Notes: generated from the sequence alone by a model not told the origin. Positions 1 to 8,504 are shown, numbered from the stretch's first letter. The stretch: DNA of 64,000 nt from Caulobacter sp. (GCA_017745235.1 JAGHZU010000003.1:1-64000), one strand, 5' to 3'. Program-made: numbers and translations.

Positions 1-114
1 GCCAGCGCTTATTGAGTACGGACCCTAGCCGCCACAAGGTCTTATCGTCGCCTCTTTTGCTTCAGCTTGGCGTCAGGTTGCCAGACCAAACTTCGCCGTG
101 AGTTGGAGCGGCGC

Positions 115-792
115 ATGCAAGTCTTTTGCGATTTCGACGGCACGATCGCCAAGGTCGACACCACCGATCTGGTCCTGAGCAAGCTGGCTGCGCCGGCCTG
201 GGAGGATCTTGAGGCGCAATGGGCGCGCGGCGAAATCACCGCGGCCGAGTGCATGCGCGGCCAGGTCGCGCTGATCGGCGGCGACGATCAGGCGCTGGAC
301 GCCGTACTGGACGGCGTGGAGCTGACCGAAGGCTTCGCGGCTTTCGTCGCCTGGTGCGAGGCCAACGGCGTGCCCTTGACCGTGGTCAGCGACGGCGTGG
401 ACTACTTCATCGCCCGGATCCTCGACCGCCACAGCCTGGGGCACCTGCCGGTCATCGCCAATCGGCTGGTCGGCAACGCCGAGATCGGGCGGCGGCTGGA
501 GCAGCCCTGGTCGCGCGCCGGCTGCGCCGCCGGGTCCGGCGTCTGCAAGTGCCAGGTCGCGACCAAGGCCGACGAGCGCGCCAGCCAGACCGATGAGCTG
601 ATGGTCTTCGTCGGTGACGGGCGCTCCGATTTCTGCGTCGCAGGTCGCGCCGACCTGCTGTTCGCCCGCGACAAGCTGGCCGCCTACGCCCGTTCGCGCG
701 CCATGCCCCATCACGAGTTTTCCGACTTCCACGTCATCACCACGACCCTGGCCTCGATCCGCCAGCGCCTGCCCCGACGCGCGGCCGTCTAA
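115..792 (+). CDS. MtnX-like HAD-IB family phosphatase
   Basis: A 225-residue cytosolic HAD phosphatase. The nucleophile motif DFDGT lies at the extreme N-terminus, a VVSDG motif II follows, and GDGRSD near residue 165 is the metal-binding motif IV. A CKCQ segment resembles the MtnX subgroup, which acts in methionine salvage. I chose the ATG at 115 because GGAG lies 6 bases upstream; an in-frame TTG at 67 lacks this. It opens a tightly packed operon and lies 18 bases before an aminotransferase. No other methionine-salvage gene is visible, so I infer that it dephosphorylates an intermediate of the operon's own pathway (a phosphoserine-like step is one possibility). The family call is firm; the substrate is unknown. 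Confidence 0.85.
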   Translation: MQVFCDFDGTIAKVDTTDLVLSKLAAPAWEDLEAQWARGEITAAECMRGQVALIGGDDQALDAVLDGVELTEGFAAFVAWCEANGVPLTVVSDGVDYFIARILDRHSLGHLPVIANRLVGNAEIGRRLEQPWSRAGCAAGSGVCKCQVATKADERASQTDELMVFVGDGRSDFCVAGRADLLFARDKLAAYARSRAMPHHEFSDFHVITTTLASIRQRLPRRAAV

Positions 793-810
793 TCCCCCTG
801 GAGATCCTCC

Positions 811-2211
811 ATGTACGATTCTGAACACGCGGCCGACCTGTCGGCCGACGAAGCCCGCCTGCGCGCGCTCGAAGCCGAGTACTGCTCGTACGGCGACACG
901 GTGCACTACCTGCCCGACCCGAAGTTCTTCGCCGGCTGCGAGGGCTCGTTCATGTACGATGCGCGCGGCCGCGAGTACCTGGACCTGCAGATGTGGTACT
1001 CGGCCGTGAACTTCGGCTATCGCAATCCACGCCTGAACGCGGTCGCTCACCGCCAGCTCGACACCCTGCCCCAGGTCGCCAGCCAGTACCTGCACCGCGA
1101 GAAGGTCGAGTTGGCCGCGATGATCGCCCAGGACGCCGAAAAGAAGTTCGGCCGCAAGGGACGCGTCCACTTCAACGTCGGCGGCGCCCAGGCCGTCGAG
1201 GACTCGCTGAAGCTGGTGCGCAACGCCTCGGGCGGCAAGCAGCTGATGTTCGCCTTCGAGGGCGGCTACCACGGCCGCACCCTTGGGGCCTCGGCGATCA
1301 CCTCGTCCTACCGCTATCGCCGCCGCTACGGCCACTTCGGCGACCGCGCCCAGTTCATCGAATTCCCGTACCACTTCCGCGGCCCCAAGGGCATGAGCAA
1401 GGAAGAATACGGCCACTACTGCGTTCAGAAGTTCGCCCGCCTGTTCGAGACCGAATACAACGGCGTACTGGACGTGAAGACCGGCCAGGCCGAGTACGCG
1501 GCTTTCTACATCGAGCCTATCCAGGGCACCGGCGGCTACGTCATCCCGCCGATGAACTTCTTCCCTGAATTGAAAAAGGTGCTGGACCAGTACGGCATCC
1601 TGCTGGTGGTCGACGAGATCCAGATGGGCATGTTCCGCACGGGCAAGCTCTGGTCGATCGAGCACTTCGGCGTGCAGCCCGACGTGCTGGTGTTCGGCAA
1701 GGCCCTGACCAATGGCCTGAACCCCCTGTCCGGCGTCTGGGCCCGCGAGGAGCTCATCAATCCGGAAGTCTTCCCGCCAGGCTCGACCCACTCGACCTTC
1801 AACTCCAACCCCATGGGCACCTCGGTGGCGCTGGAAGCCCTGAAGATGGTCTCGGAGGTCGATTACGGCGCCCAGGTCATGGACAAGGGAGCCTACTTCC
1901 TGGACGGCCTGAAGGAGCTCCAGAAGCGTTGGCCGCAAATCGGCGACGTCGACGGCCTGGGCCTGGCCCTGCGCGCGGAGATCTGCCAGGCCGACGGCTT
2001 CACGCCCAACAAGGCCCTGCTGAACAAGATGGAAGAGGTCGCCATGTCGGGCGAACTCGAGGTCGACGGCAAGACCATGGGTCTGATCCTCGACGTCGGC
2101 GGCTACCACAAGAACGTCATCACGCTCGCGCCCTCGCTGGAGATCAGCAAGGATGAGATCGACCTGGCCCTGAAGCTCCTGGATGCGGTGCTGCGCCGGT
2201 GCGTCGACTGA
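811..2211 (+). CDS. Class III PLP-dependent aminotransferase
   Basis: A 466-residue fold-type I aminotransferase of the class III (ornithine/GABA/diaminobutyrate) family. Visible motifs are GGAQAVEDSLKL near residue 130 for cofactor binding, EGGYHGRT, the VVDEIQ aspartate motif that contacts the PLP ring, and FGKALTNG with the Schiff-base lysine. Length is normal for the family. A GGAG-containing ribosome site lies just upstream. The C-terminus overlaps the next gene by 13 bases, so the two are probably translationally coupled. The family normally moves an amino group between an omega-amino acid or polyamine and a keto acid or aldehyde. With an arginase-fold partner next door I infer a role in making an amine-bearing building block. 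The substrate cannot be read from the sequence. Confidence 0.9.
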   Translation: MYDSEHAADLSADEARLRALEAEYCSYGDTVHYLPDPKFFAGCEGSFMYDARGREYLDLQMWYSAVNFGYRNPRLNAVAHRQLDTLPQVASQYLHREKVELAAMIAQDAEKKFGRKGRVHFNVGGAQAVEDSLKLVRNASGGKQLMFAFEGGYHGRTLGASAITSSYRYRRRYGHFGDRAQFIEFPYHFRGPKGMSKEEYGHYCVQKFARLFETEYNGVLDVKTGQAEYAAFYIEPIQGTGGYVIPPMNFFPELKKVLDQYGILLVVDEIQMGMFRTGKLWSIEHFGVQPDVLVFGKALTNGLNPLSGVWAREELINPEVFPPGSTHSTFNSNPMGTSVALEALKMVSEVDYGAQVMDKGAYFLDGLKELQKRWPQIGDVDGLGLALRAEICQADGFTPNKALLNKMEEVAMSGELEVDGKTMGLILDVGGYHKNVITLAPSLEISKDEIDLALKLLDAVLRRCVD

Positions 2212-3134
2212 GCGATCGCCTGACCCCGGTGCTGCTGGACCTCGACGGCGCGTTCGAGGACCAGGGCGCGCTTGTCGAGGAAACCCTGGCGGCTGGCGGC
2301 GACCAGGTCGCCGCCCGCGACCTGGGCCCGGCGCTGCGCTTGTGGAGCCGCCCCCCGGCCCTGGAGGCCCTGCGCGATCGCCTTCGCCAGTCGGCTCCGG
2401 CCGGCCCAAGTCTGGTCTTCACCGGTTCGGGCGACTTCCACCATGTCTCGCCGCTGCTGATCGAGCGGGCGATCGAGGCGTCATGGAGCGGGCCGGTGAC
2501 GGTGCTGCACTTCGACAACCACCCTGATTGGGTGAGGTTCGAGAACGGCATGCACTGCGGATCGTGGGTGGGCCGCGCCGCCCGTCTGCCTGGGGTGGCC
2601 AAGGTCATCACGGTCGGCGTCTGCAGCCGCGACATCGCACACCCCACGTCCAGGAGCGCGCACCTGGACCTGGTGGAGGACGGACGGCTGGAGCTCTACG
2701 CCTACCGCGCCCCCGACGGCGGTTCGACCGTGCGCGTCGGCCGGGCGGCCTGGCCGACGGTCGAGAGCCAAGGCGAGGACGCCTTCATCGACTTCCTGTC
2801 CGCGCGCATACAGACCGACGCGGTCTACGTAACCATCGACAAGGATGTGCTGCGCCACGAGGACGCGGCCACCAACTGGGACCAGGGCCGGACTAGCCTG
2901 GCGTTCCTGGAGGCCATGCTCGCCCGGATCCTGGACGAACACCGCCTGATCGGAGCCGACGTCGTCGGCGACTGGACGCGCCCCCGCTACGGCGGCGGCC
3001 TGGCCGCGGGCCTGCTCAAGCGGGCGGAGGCGATGCTGGACCAGCCCTGGTCGCCGCCGCGCCCGGCGCTCCGCCAGGTGAACGAAGGCGTCAACCGGCG
3101 ACTGTTGCGCATGTTCGTGCAGACTGCGGCATGA
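2199..3134 (+). CDS. Arginase/ureohydrolase-fold protein, divergent
   Basis: A 311-residue protein with the layout of the arginase/agmatinase/deacetylase-like fold. A metal-site motif HFDNHPDW occurs near residue 106, where classical ureohydrolases have DAHxD. A second acidic motif, TIDKDVL near residue 215, stands where SIDxDxxDP is expected. The Asp/His ligands needed for a metal pair are therefore partly conserved but the spacing is unusual. The GTG start at 2199 overlaps the aminotransferase stop, and the end overlaps the next ATG as ATGA. Members of the fold remove urea from guanidino compounds or hydrolyse amides. I infer an amidinohydrolase or amide hydrolase acting on the operon product; a non-catalytic role is possible because the motifs are divergent. 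Confidence 0.7.
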   Translation: MRRLSDRLTPVLLDLDGAFEDQGALVEETLAAGGDQVAARDLGPALRLWSRPPALEALRDRLRQSAPAGPSLVFTGSGDFHHVSPLLIERAIEASWSGPVTVLHFDNHPDWVRFENGMHCGSWVGRAARLPGVAKVITVGVCSRDIAHPTSRSAHLDLVEDGRLELYAYRAPDGGSTVRVGRAAWPTVESQGEDAFIDFLSARIQTDAVYVTIDKDVLRHEDAATNWDQGRTSLAFLEAMLARILDEHRLIGADVVGDWTRPRYGGGLAAGLLKRAEAMLDQPWSPPRPALRQVNEGVNRRLLRMFVQTAA

Positions 3135-3496
3135 ACGGCTCGCTCGCCTCCGCCGCTGGCCTGCTGGCCTACTGCGTCGCCGCCGAGATCGCCCGCGAAC
3201 TCTGCTTCAAGGCGGCCGCCGACCGCGCCCAAACGGCATCCAACTATGCGCTGGCGCTGGCTGCCCAGCCCATCATGTGGCTGGGCCTGGCGTTCTGGAT
3301 CAGCGAGGCGATCAGCCTGGTGCTGGTCCTGGAAACCGTGCCGCTGTCGGTGGCCTACCCGATCACCAACCTGCCCTATGCCGGCATCCCCATCGCCGGC
3401 GCCCTCCTCTTCCGCGAACGGCTGACCCGCGGCCAGGTGGCCGGCGCGGCCCTGATCGCGGCCGGGGTGGTTCTGGTGGGAGCTTCCGGATTATGA
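3131..3496 (+). CDS. SMR/EamA-like small membrane protein
   Basis: A 121-residue protein with four predicted membrane helices. It resembles the small multidrug resistance/EamA superfamily, including the ArnE/ArnF type that moves lipid-linked sugars across the inner membrane. A glutamate (E at about residue 17, in the segment VAAEIARE) sits in the first helix, as the coupling glutamate does in SMR proteins. The segment LSVAYPITNLPYAG and the final helix are typical of the superfamily. It overlaps both neighbours by ATGA. A second SMR-like unit is fused to the product of the gene at 4313, so the two could pair as a heterodimer. I infer a lipid or amine flippase; a simple exporter is the alternative. 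Confidence 0.75.
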   Translation: MNGSLASAAGLLAYCVAAEIARELCFKAAADRAQTASNYALALAAQPIMWLGLAFWISEAISLVLVLETVPLSVAYPITNLPYAGIPIAGALLFRERLTRGQVAGAALIAAGVVLVGASGL

Positions 3497-4320
3497 CCTG
3501 CCCCACCGATCGCGGCTTCCGCCTGCGGGCTGAAGGCCGCCGCGGAGCCCTGCTGGTTCACGGCCTGACGGGCGCGCCCGACGAGATGAAGTTCCTGGCC
3601 AAGCGCCTGCATCGCCAGGGCTTCGACGTCATGGTTCCGCAACTGGCGGGCCATGGCGCGGACATGAAAACCCTGCTGGCCAGCACTTGGCGCGATTGGC
3701 TGGATTCCGTCATCGCCGCTTACGACGTCTTCAGCAGGGAGGTCGACGAGGTCTTCGTCGCCGGCATCTGCGTGGGAGGAGCGCTGGGCCTTGAGCTGGC
3801 CGCTCAACGTCCCGAGATCGCCGCCGCCGCCGTTTACTCCATGACCTTCGAGTATGACGGCTGGAACATGCAGGGCTGGATGAAGGGCGCCTTCCTGATC
3901 CAGGCCGTCGCAAACCTGCCCCTGGTGCGCGAAATCAGCTTCGCCGAGCCCTACCCTTACGGCCTCAAGGACGAACGCCTGCGCGAACGCGTCGCCAAGA
4001 CGCCGGAGAACTTCATCGACGGAGCCTTGGACCGGCTGCCGTTCGGGGCGCTGTTCCAGATGTATCGCCTCGGGCGCCACCTGGAACGGATCGGCGGGCG
4101 CATCGATACGCCCTGCCTGATCCTGCACGCCCGCGAGGACGACATGAGCCATCCCCGCAACGCCTGGCGACTGCGGCGGGCCCTGGGCGAACAAGCCCAG
4201 GTCCGAATGCTCGAGGACAGCTACCACATGGTCCACGTCGACCGGGAACGCGCCCTGGTGGCCGACCAGACGGGAGCCTTCTTCCTGGAGCACTCGCAGG
4301 GGAAGCCGTCCGATGGCTGA
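3493..4320 (+). CDS. Alpha/beta-hydrolase with cysteine nucleophile
   Basis: A 275-residue alpha/beta-hydrolase resembling Est30-type carboxylesterases and monoacylglycerol lipases. HGLTGAP near residue 22 forms the oxyanion region. The nucleophile elbow reads GICVGG, so Cys93 stands where these enzymes have serine. Candidate acid D216 or D217 (in REDDMSHP) and H245 (in SYHMVH) complete the triad. No signal peptide is visible. The ATG at 3493 overlaps the preceding stop (ATGA), which fixes the start. In related folds a Cys nucleophile is known from dienelactone hydrolase and from PHA synthases, where it carries an acyl thioester. I infer acyl transfer or thioester cleavage rather than ordinary lipolysis. 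The family is clear, the reaction is not. Confidence 0.8.
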   Translation: MTCPTDRGFRLRAEGRRGALLVHGLTGAPDEMKFLAKRLHRQGFDVMVPQLAGHGADMKTLLASTWRDWLDSVIAAYDVFSREVDEVFVAGICVGGALGLELAAQRPEIAAAAVYSMTFEYDGWNMQGWMKGAFLIQAVANLPLVREISFAEPYPYGLKDERLRERVAKTPENFIDGALDRLPFGALFQMYRLGRHLERIGGRIDTPCLILHAREDDMSHPRNAWRLRRALGEQAQVRMLEDSYHMVHVDRERALVADQTGAFFLEHSQGKPSDG

Positions 4321-5851
4321 GGGCCGTGTTGTCGACACCCTGGCCGCGATCGATCGCGACGCCTGGGACGCGCTCTTTCCGGGCGAGACCGAGCGCTACG
4401 ACTATTTGGCCGCCGTCGAGGCCGCGGGGCTGGACGGCTTCGCCTGGCGCTATGTCCTGGTCGAGGAGGACGGTCGGCTTCTGGCCGCCGCCCCTGCCTT
4501 CATCACCCGGTACGCCCTGGAAACCACGGTTGAGGGCGCGACCCGGAGCGTGCTGCGAGCGCTCGGATGTATCGCGCCAGGTCTGGTTTCCCTGCGCATG
4601 GCCTGCCTCGGCTCACCCTGCACCGAAACCGCGCAGATCGGCTTGGCCGAGCACAAGCGCGGAAGCGCCGACCGCCAACTCCTGATGCGGACGCTTCTGG
4701 CGACCTTCGACGCGGCCGCCCGCGCGGACCGCTGCAGCCTGAGCTCCATCAAGGACCTCCCCGCCCTCGAAGTCGGGGCGTGGGGCGCTTCCCTGGCCCA
4801 TGCCGGCTACCATTCCGTGACCGGCCTGCCGTCGGCCGAGCTCGAGATCGACTTTCCGGACATCGAGACCTACCTGTCGCGCCTGTCGCCGGCCACGCGC
4901 AAGGACATGCGCCGCAAGCTGCGCGCCGCCGGAAACGTCCGCATCGAAATCCGCCGCAACCTCGATGGCCTGGAGGATCAGGTCCTCGCGCTCTATGCCG
5001 AGACACGGGCTCGCGGCGACCTGCAATTCGAGACGCTGACCGCGGACTACTTCACGGGCGTCCTGGAACGCATGGGCGAACGCGCGGCATGCGTGCTCTA
5101 TTTCGTCGAGGACAGGCTGCTGGCCGCCAACCTCGTCCTGCTCGACAACGGGATCCTGCTCGACAAGTTCTTCTGCATGAGCGCCCAGGGGCGCGACCAT
5201 AATCTCTACTTCCTGAGCTGGTTCACGAACGTCCAGTTGTGCCTGGATCGCGGTCTGCGCGGCTACCGCAGCGGCCAGGCCGCCTACGTCAACAAGGTGC
5301 GGCTAGGCAGTCGCCTGACGCCGGTGACGATGTACTTCCGCCACCGCAACCCGTTCGTCGATGGCGTACTGCGCGCGCTCGCGCCGCTGCTGGCGCCTGA
5401 TGCGCCCGACGCGACGCTCCCGAAACCGTCGGACCCACCTCCCGTTCCGGCCACCTTCCGCTCCCGTTGGGCCCGTCGCCTGCTCTTCCTGGCCCTGCCC
5501 TTGCTGGGCCTGGCCTACCAGGTCACCGCCATGGAGACGGCTCGGGCCATGACGGGCGTCCCGTTCGGCGCCGGCTGGCTTCTGACCGCGCTACGCCTGC
5601 CCTGGGCCCAGGCCCTGGTGGCGCTGGAAATCCTCGCCTTCGCCGTCTGGATGGTGGTGCTGTCAGAGGTCAAGCTCAGCGAAGCCTTTCCCCTGTCGGC
5701 GCTCAGCTATGTGCTGGTCGTGGCCGCCAGCTGGACCTTCTTCCACGAACCCGCCAGCCTGCTGCAAGTCCTGGGCGGCGCCGCCATCATGGCCGGGGTC
5801 TGGCTGATTGGCCGCTCCAGCGAGCCCTCTTCCGAAGAGCCGGCCCGATGA
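4313..5851 (+). CDS. GNAT/FemAB-like acyltransferase fused to SMR-like membrane domain
   Basis: A 512-residue two-part protein. Residues 1 to about 365 resemble the GNAT/FemAB-like family (peptidoglycan biosynthesis/recognition, DUF482 type), with a conserved-looking segment YRSGQAAYVNKVRLG. After a proline-rich linker (about 365-385), residues 385-505 form four hydrophobic helices resembling an SMR/EamA half, including a SEVKLSEAFPLSALSYV segment. The start overlaps the hydrolase stop by 8 bases and the end overlaps the next ATG. The N-terminal part would transfer an aminoacyl or acyl group at the inner face of the membrane, and the C-terminal part could pair with the separate SMR protein at 3131. 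I do not recall this fusion as a described enzyme. Confidence 0.75.
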   Translation: MAEGRVVDTLAAIDRDAWDALFPGETERYDYLAAVEAAGLDGFAWRYVLVEEDGRLLAAAPAFITRYALETTVEGATRSVLRALGCIAPGLVSLRMACLGSPCTETAQIGLAEHKRGSADRQLLMRTLLATFDAAARADRCSLSSIKDLPALEVGAWGASLAHAGYHSVTGLPSAELEIDFPDIETYLSRLSPATRKDMRRKLRAAGNVRIEIRRNLDGLEDQVLALYAETRARGDLQFETLTADYFTGVLERMGERAACVLYFVEDRLLAANLVLLDNGILLDKFFCMSAQGRDHNLYFLSWFTNVQLCLDRGLRGYRSGQAAYVNKVRLGSRLTPVTMYFRHRNPFVDGVLRALAPLLAPDAPDATLPKPSDPPPVPATFRSRWARRLLFLALPLLGLAYQVTAMETARAMTGVPFGAGWLLTALRLPWAQALVALEILAFAVWMVVLSEVKLSEAFPLSALSYVLVVAASWTFFHEPASLLQVLGGAAIMAGVWLIGRSSEPSSEEPAR

Positions 5852-6657
5852 GCCCGACTTCGACAGCCGCGCGGGCCAGGATAATCGCGATCGTCTCGGC
5901 GCTCTTCGCCTGCCTCGCAGAACCCTGCCTGGCGGCCGAACAGGCGCCCTCGTCCTACGGTCCCTGGACGGTGGATGTCGGCTTGGCGGCTCGCCTGCGC
6001 CCCGTGCACCTGGGAGCCAGCCGCTACACCACCGACCTGTTGCCCATCCTCGAGGTCAACTACGGCGACCGCCTCACGTTCAGCCTCGACGACGGCCTTA
6101 CCTTGGCGCTCTGGCGCAGCGGCGGCTGGTCGGCCGGCCCGGTGGTCGAGTACCGGCAATCGTACAACGACCGTCTTCCGCGCCGCGCCTACACCATGGA
6201 CGACGCGGTCGAGATCGGCGGCTTCATCAAGCGCCGCACCGCGATCGGCGAGTTCGAACTGCGGACCCGCAAGGCGGTGTCCGGCTACGACGGATGGTCG
6301 GGAGATCTCGCCTTCGACACCGGCGGTCAGGTCGCCCCGAACTGGAAGGTCGGCGCCGAAGCCCGCCTTTCGTGGGCCGACAGCAGCTTCTCCCGGGAAT
6401 ATTTCGGCCTGCGCCGCAATCCGGCTCGATCCATGTCGCTGCCGCGCTTCGGCGAGAACGACTTCTACAGCGCCGGCGTGGAACTGGACGCGGCGCGCGC
6501 GATCGGCCCGCGCTTGTCGATCGTGGCGACGATCAGCGAGGACCGCATCCTGGGCGAGGAATGGGAAAGCCCCCTGCTCGCCAGCCGCAACATCGTCACC
6601 GCCGGCCTGGGCCTGACCTATCGGTTCGGCCGCTTGGCGGAACCAGGAGAGCCGTAA
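5848..6657 (+). CDS. MipA/OmpV family outer-membrane protein
   Basis: A 269-residue secreted protein with an N-terminal signal peptide ending near CLAAEQ. The body is an alternating beta-strand pattern with the YxxDLLPILEVNYGDRLTFS region typical of MipA/OmpV proteins, and it ends as a barrel strand with TYRFGRLAEPGEP. The family forms outer-membrane beta-barrels; some members interact with the peptidoglycan hydrolase MltA, others serve as porins. The ATG at 5848 overlaps the previous stop (ATGA), so translation is coupled to the acyltransferase/flippase gene. I infer that it provides the outer-membrane step of this operon. Confidence 0.85.
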   Translation: MSPTSTAARARIIAIVSALFACLAEPCLAAEQAPSSYGPWTVDVGLAARLRPVHLGASRYTTDLLPILEVNYGDRLTFSLDDGLTLALWRSGGWSAGPVVEYRQSYNDRLPRRAYTMDDAVEIGGFIKRRTAIGEFELRTRKAVSGYDGWSGDLAFDTGGQVAPNWKVGAEARLSWADSSFSREYFGLRRNPARSMSLPRFGENDFYSAGVELDAARAIGPRLSIVATISEDRILGEEWESPLLASRNIVTAGLGLTYRFGRLAEPGEP

Positions 6658-6659
6658 CC

Positions 6660-7586
6660 ATGGCCGCGCCGACAACGAACGCCAAGGGCGGGTTCATCTT
6701 CCGCTACACGGCCTGGGACGCCGCGCCGGCCCTGCTGGCCTATCTCCACCTGGCCCTTATCCTGGCGTTCTTCGTCGCGTGGCCCGCCCTGTCCTGGCCG
6801 GCGCGCCTGGCCGGCGGAGCGTTGTACGCCCTCTCCATCGGCTGGAACCTGGACTCGGTGTCCCACAACTTCATCCACAACCCGTTCTTCCGGTCCAAGA
6901 CGCTGAACCGGATCACCGAGTTCGTGCTGACGTTCTCGTTGGGCACGCCGCAAACGATGTATCGCTACGTTCATATGCGCCATCACGCCGGCAATTCGGA
7001 CCGACCGGGGCCCGACGGCGAAACCCTCGACCCGATCTCGATCTACAGGTACGGCGCCGACGGCAAGGCCGAGCCTATGCTGTCCTACGTCTTCCTGCAG
7101 TTCTGGCGCGACGACGGTCCCTTCACCGTGGCCCGGCGGATCCGCGCCAAGCGTCCGGCCGAGGCCCGCCGAGCGCTGGAGGAGTTCTGGGCGATGATCG
7201 CTCTCTACGGTGCGATGGCCCTGATCCATTGGCAATTCGTCGTCGTGCTGGCTCCGTTCTACTACCTCGGCCAAAGCCTCTCGATGCTGATTGCCTACTA
7301 CGAGCACCTGGGAGCCGATCCCGAGACGCCCGTGGCCACAGGGGTTTCGACCTATGGCCCGATCTACAATTTTCTCTTTCTCAACAACGGCTACCACGCC
7401 GAACATCATCACCAGCCGAAACGGCACTGGACCCAGATGAAGGCGCTGCGCGACGCCACGCGCGAGGAGCAGGCTCGCGCAGGGGTGCGGATCATCGGCC
7501 CCGCCCACATGTTCGGCTTCCTGGATCGCTCGTCCTGGGCCATCCCGACGGGGCGGCCACGCCGAGAGACCGAAAGAGCTGGATAA
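6660..7586 (+). CDS. Membrane fatty acid desaturase
   Basis: A 308-residue integral membrane di-iron desaturase (PF00487 type). All three histidine boxes are visible: HNFIH near residue 70, HMRHH near residue 105 and HAEHHH near residue 245. Hydrophobic helices lie before the first box and between the second and third. A ribosome site (AGGAGA) precedes the ATG at 6660, only 2 bases after the MipA stop. The family introduces double bonds or hydroxyl groups into acyl chains. Its place at the end of the operon suggests that the operon product carries a fatty acyl group. Carotenoid or sphingolipid hydroxylases are less likely alternatives. Confidence 0.85.
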   Translation: MAAPTTNAKGGFIFRYTAWDAAPALLAYLHLALILAFFVAWPALSWPARLAGGALYALSIGWNLDSVSHNFIHNPFFRSKTLNRITEFVLTFSLGTPQTMYRYVHMRHHAGNSDRPGPDGETLDPISIYRYGADGKAEPMLSYVFLQFWRDDGPFTVARRIRAKRPAEARRALEEFWAMIALYGAMALIHWQFVVVLAPFYYLGQSLSMLIAYYEHLGADPETPVATGVSTYGPIYNFLFLNNGYHAEHHHQPKRHWTQMKALRDATREEQARAGVRIIGPAHMFGFLDRSSWAIPTGRPRRETERAG

Positions 7587-7613
7587 CGGAGCCGGCGCCC
7601 TTTTGGGGCGATC

Positions 7614-7636
7614 CCCCACCTCGGCCTGAGGTGGGG
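7614..7636 (+). terminator. Hairpin closing the first operon
   Basis: A perfect 9-base-pair stem CCCCACCTC/GAGGTGGGG with a 5-base loop lies 27 bases after the desaturase stop. No U-run follows, so it may be a rho-dependent or 3'-end-protecting structure rather than a classical intrinsic terminator. Confidence 0.6.
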
Positions 7637-7720
7637 CCGATACCGGCAGACGGGTTTCGCCGGATAGAGCGCCCCCGATTTCCCGGTCAGCATCATGGTC
7701 CTCTCCAAGGGGTTCCGACC

Positions 7721-8503
7721 ATGCACGCGCCGCGTCTCCTCACCGCATCCCTGGCCGCCGGCCTGGGATCCCTCGCCTTGGGATCCGCCGCCCAGGCACA
7801 GGACAAGGACTGGGAGGTGAACCTGACCCCCTATGTCTGGGTCGCCTTCCCGAAGGGCGACGTCCACGTGCAGGGCGAAAGGCGCGGCGGCGGTGGAGGC
7901 GGAGGGGGCGGCGACTCGATCATCAACGCCAGTTTCGACGACGTGAAGCTGTCGGGCGTGTTCACCGGCACGGGCGATATTCGCTACAAGCGCTTCGGCG
8001 TGCTGGGCGACCTGACCTACTACGAGATCAAGTCCGACAGCGACGTCTTCGTGGGGCCCATCCGCGCCATCAACGGCGAAGTGAAGGTTTCCGGCACCAA
8101 GGGCCTGATGGTGGGCTACTGGCGCGTCCATGCCGGCGACCGGGCCAATCTCGACCTGCTGGCCGGCGTCCACTACTTGGGCGTCAAGGTCGGCGCCACG
8201 GTCAACATCGCCGACGCCTCGTTCTCGGGCGATGTCGACAAGGACCTTTGGGACCCCGTGATCGGCGTGCGCGGCCAGGCGATGGTCAGCAAGCATTTCG
8301 GGGTGCGTGGCTTGGCCACTTACGGCGGCGGCGGGGACTCGGACTCCCTCTACGAACTGCAGGCCTACGCCACCTACCGCTTCTCGCATCGCGCCACCGC
8401 CCTGGCGGGATATCGCTACTATTCCACCAAGTGGGCCGATCGCCGTCTGGACTACGACGTTTCGTTCAGCGGCCCCCTGATCGGCCTGAACTTCACGTTC
8501 TGA
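7721..8503 (+). CDS. Outer-membrane beta-barrel protein with polyglycine run
   Basis: A 260-residue secreted protein. The signal peptide ends at AQAQDK (about residues 1-26). The mature part alternates hydrophobic and polar residues and ends in LNFTF, an aromatic C-terminus typical of outer-membrane barrels. Nine consecutive glycines (codons GGC, GGT, GGA and GGG mixed) sit in what would be the first extracellular loop. AAGGGG precedes the ATG. It follows the hairpin at 7614 and faces a convergent AraC gene only 2 bases away, so it is probably its own unit. No function can be assigned beyond an outer-membrane protein. Confidence 0.7.
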   Translation: MHAPRLLTASLAAGLGSLALGSAAQAQDKDWEVNLTPYVWVAFPKGDVHVQGERRGGGGGGGGGDSIINASFDDVKLSGVFTGTGDIRYKRFGVLGDLTYYEIKSDSDVFVGPIRAINGEVKVSGTKGLMVGYWRVHAGDRANLDLLAGVHYLGVKVGATVNIADASFSGDVDKDLWDPVIGVRGQAMVSKHFGVRGLATYGGGGDSDSLYELQAYATYRFSHRATALAGYRYYSTKWADRRLDYDVSFSGPLIGLNFTF

Positions 8504-8504
8504 C

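Noticed and set aside
73-2409. A 778-codon open frame on the minus strand opposite the phosphatase and aminotransferase genes
   Set aside because: It is the mirror of two well-supported genes; the translation is Ala/Gly/Val/Asp-rich, without domain motifs or a ribosome site. High GC keeps antisense frames open.
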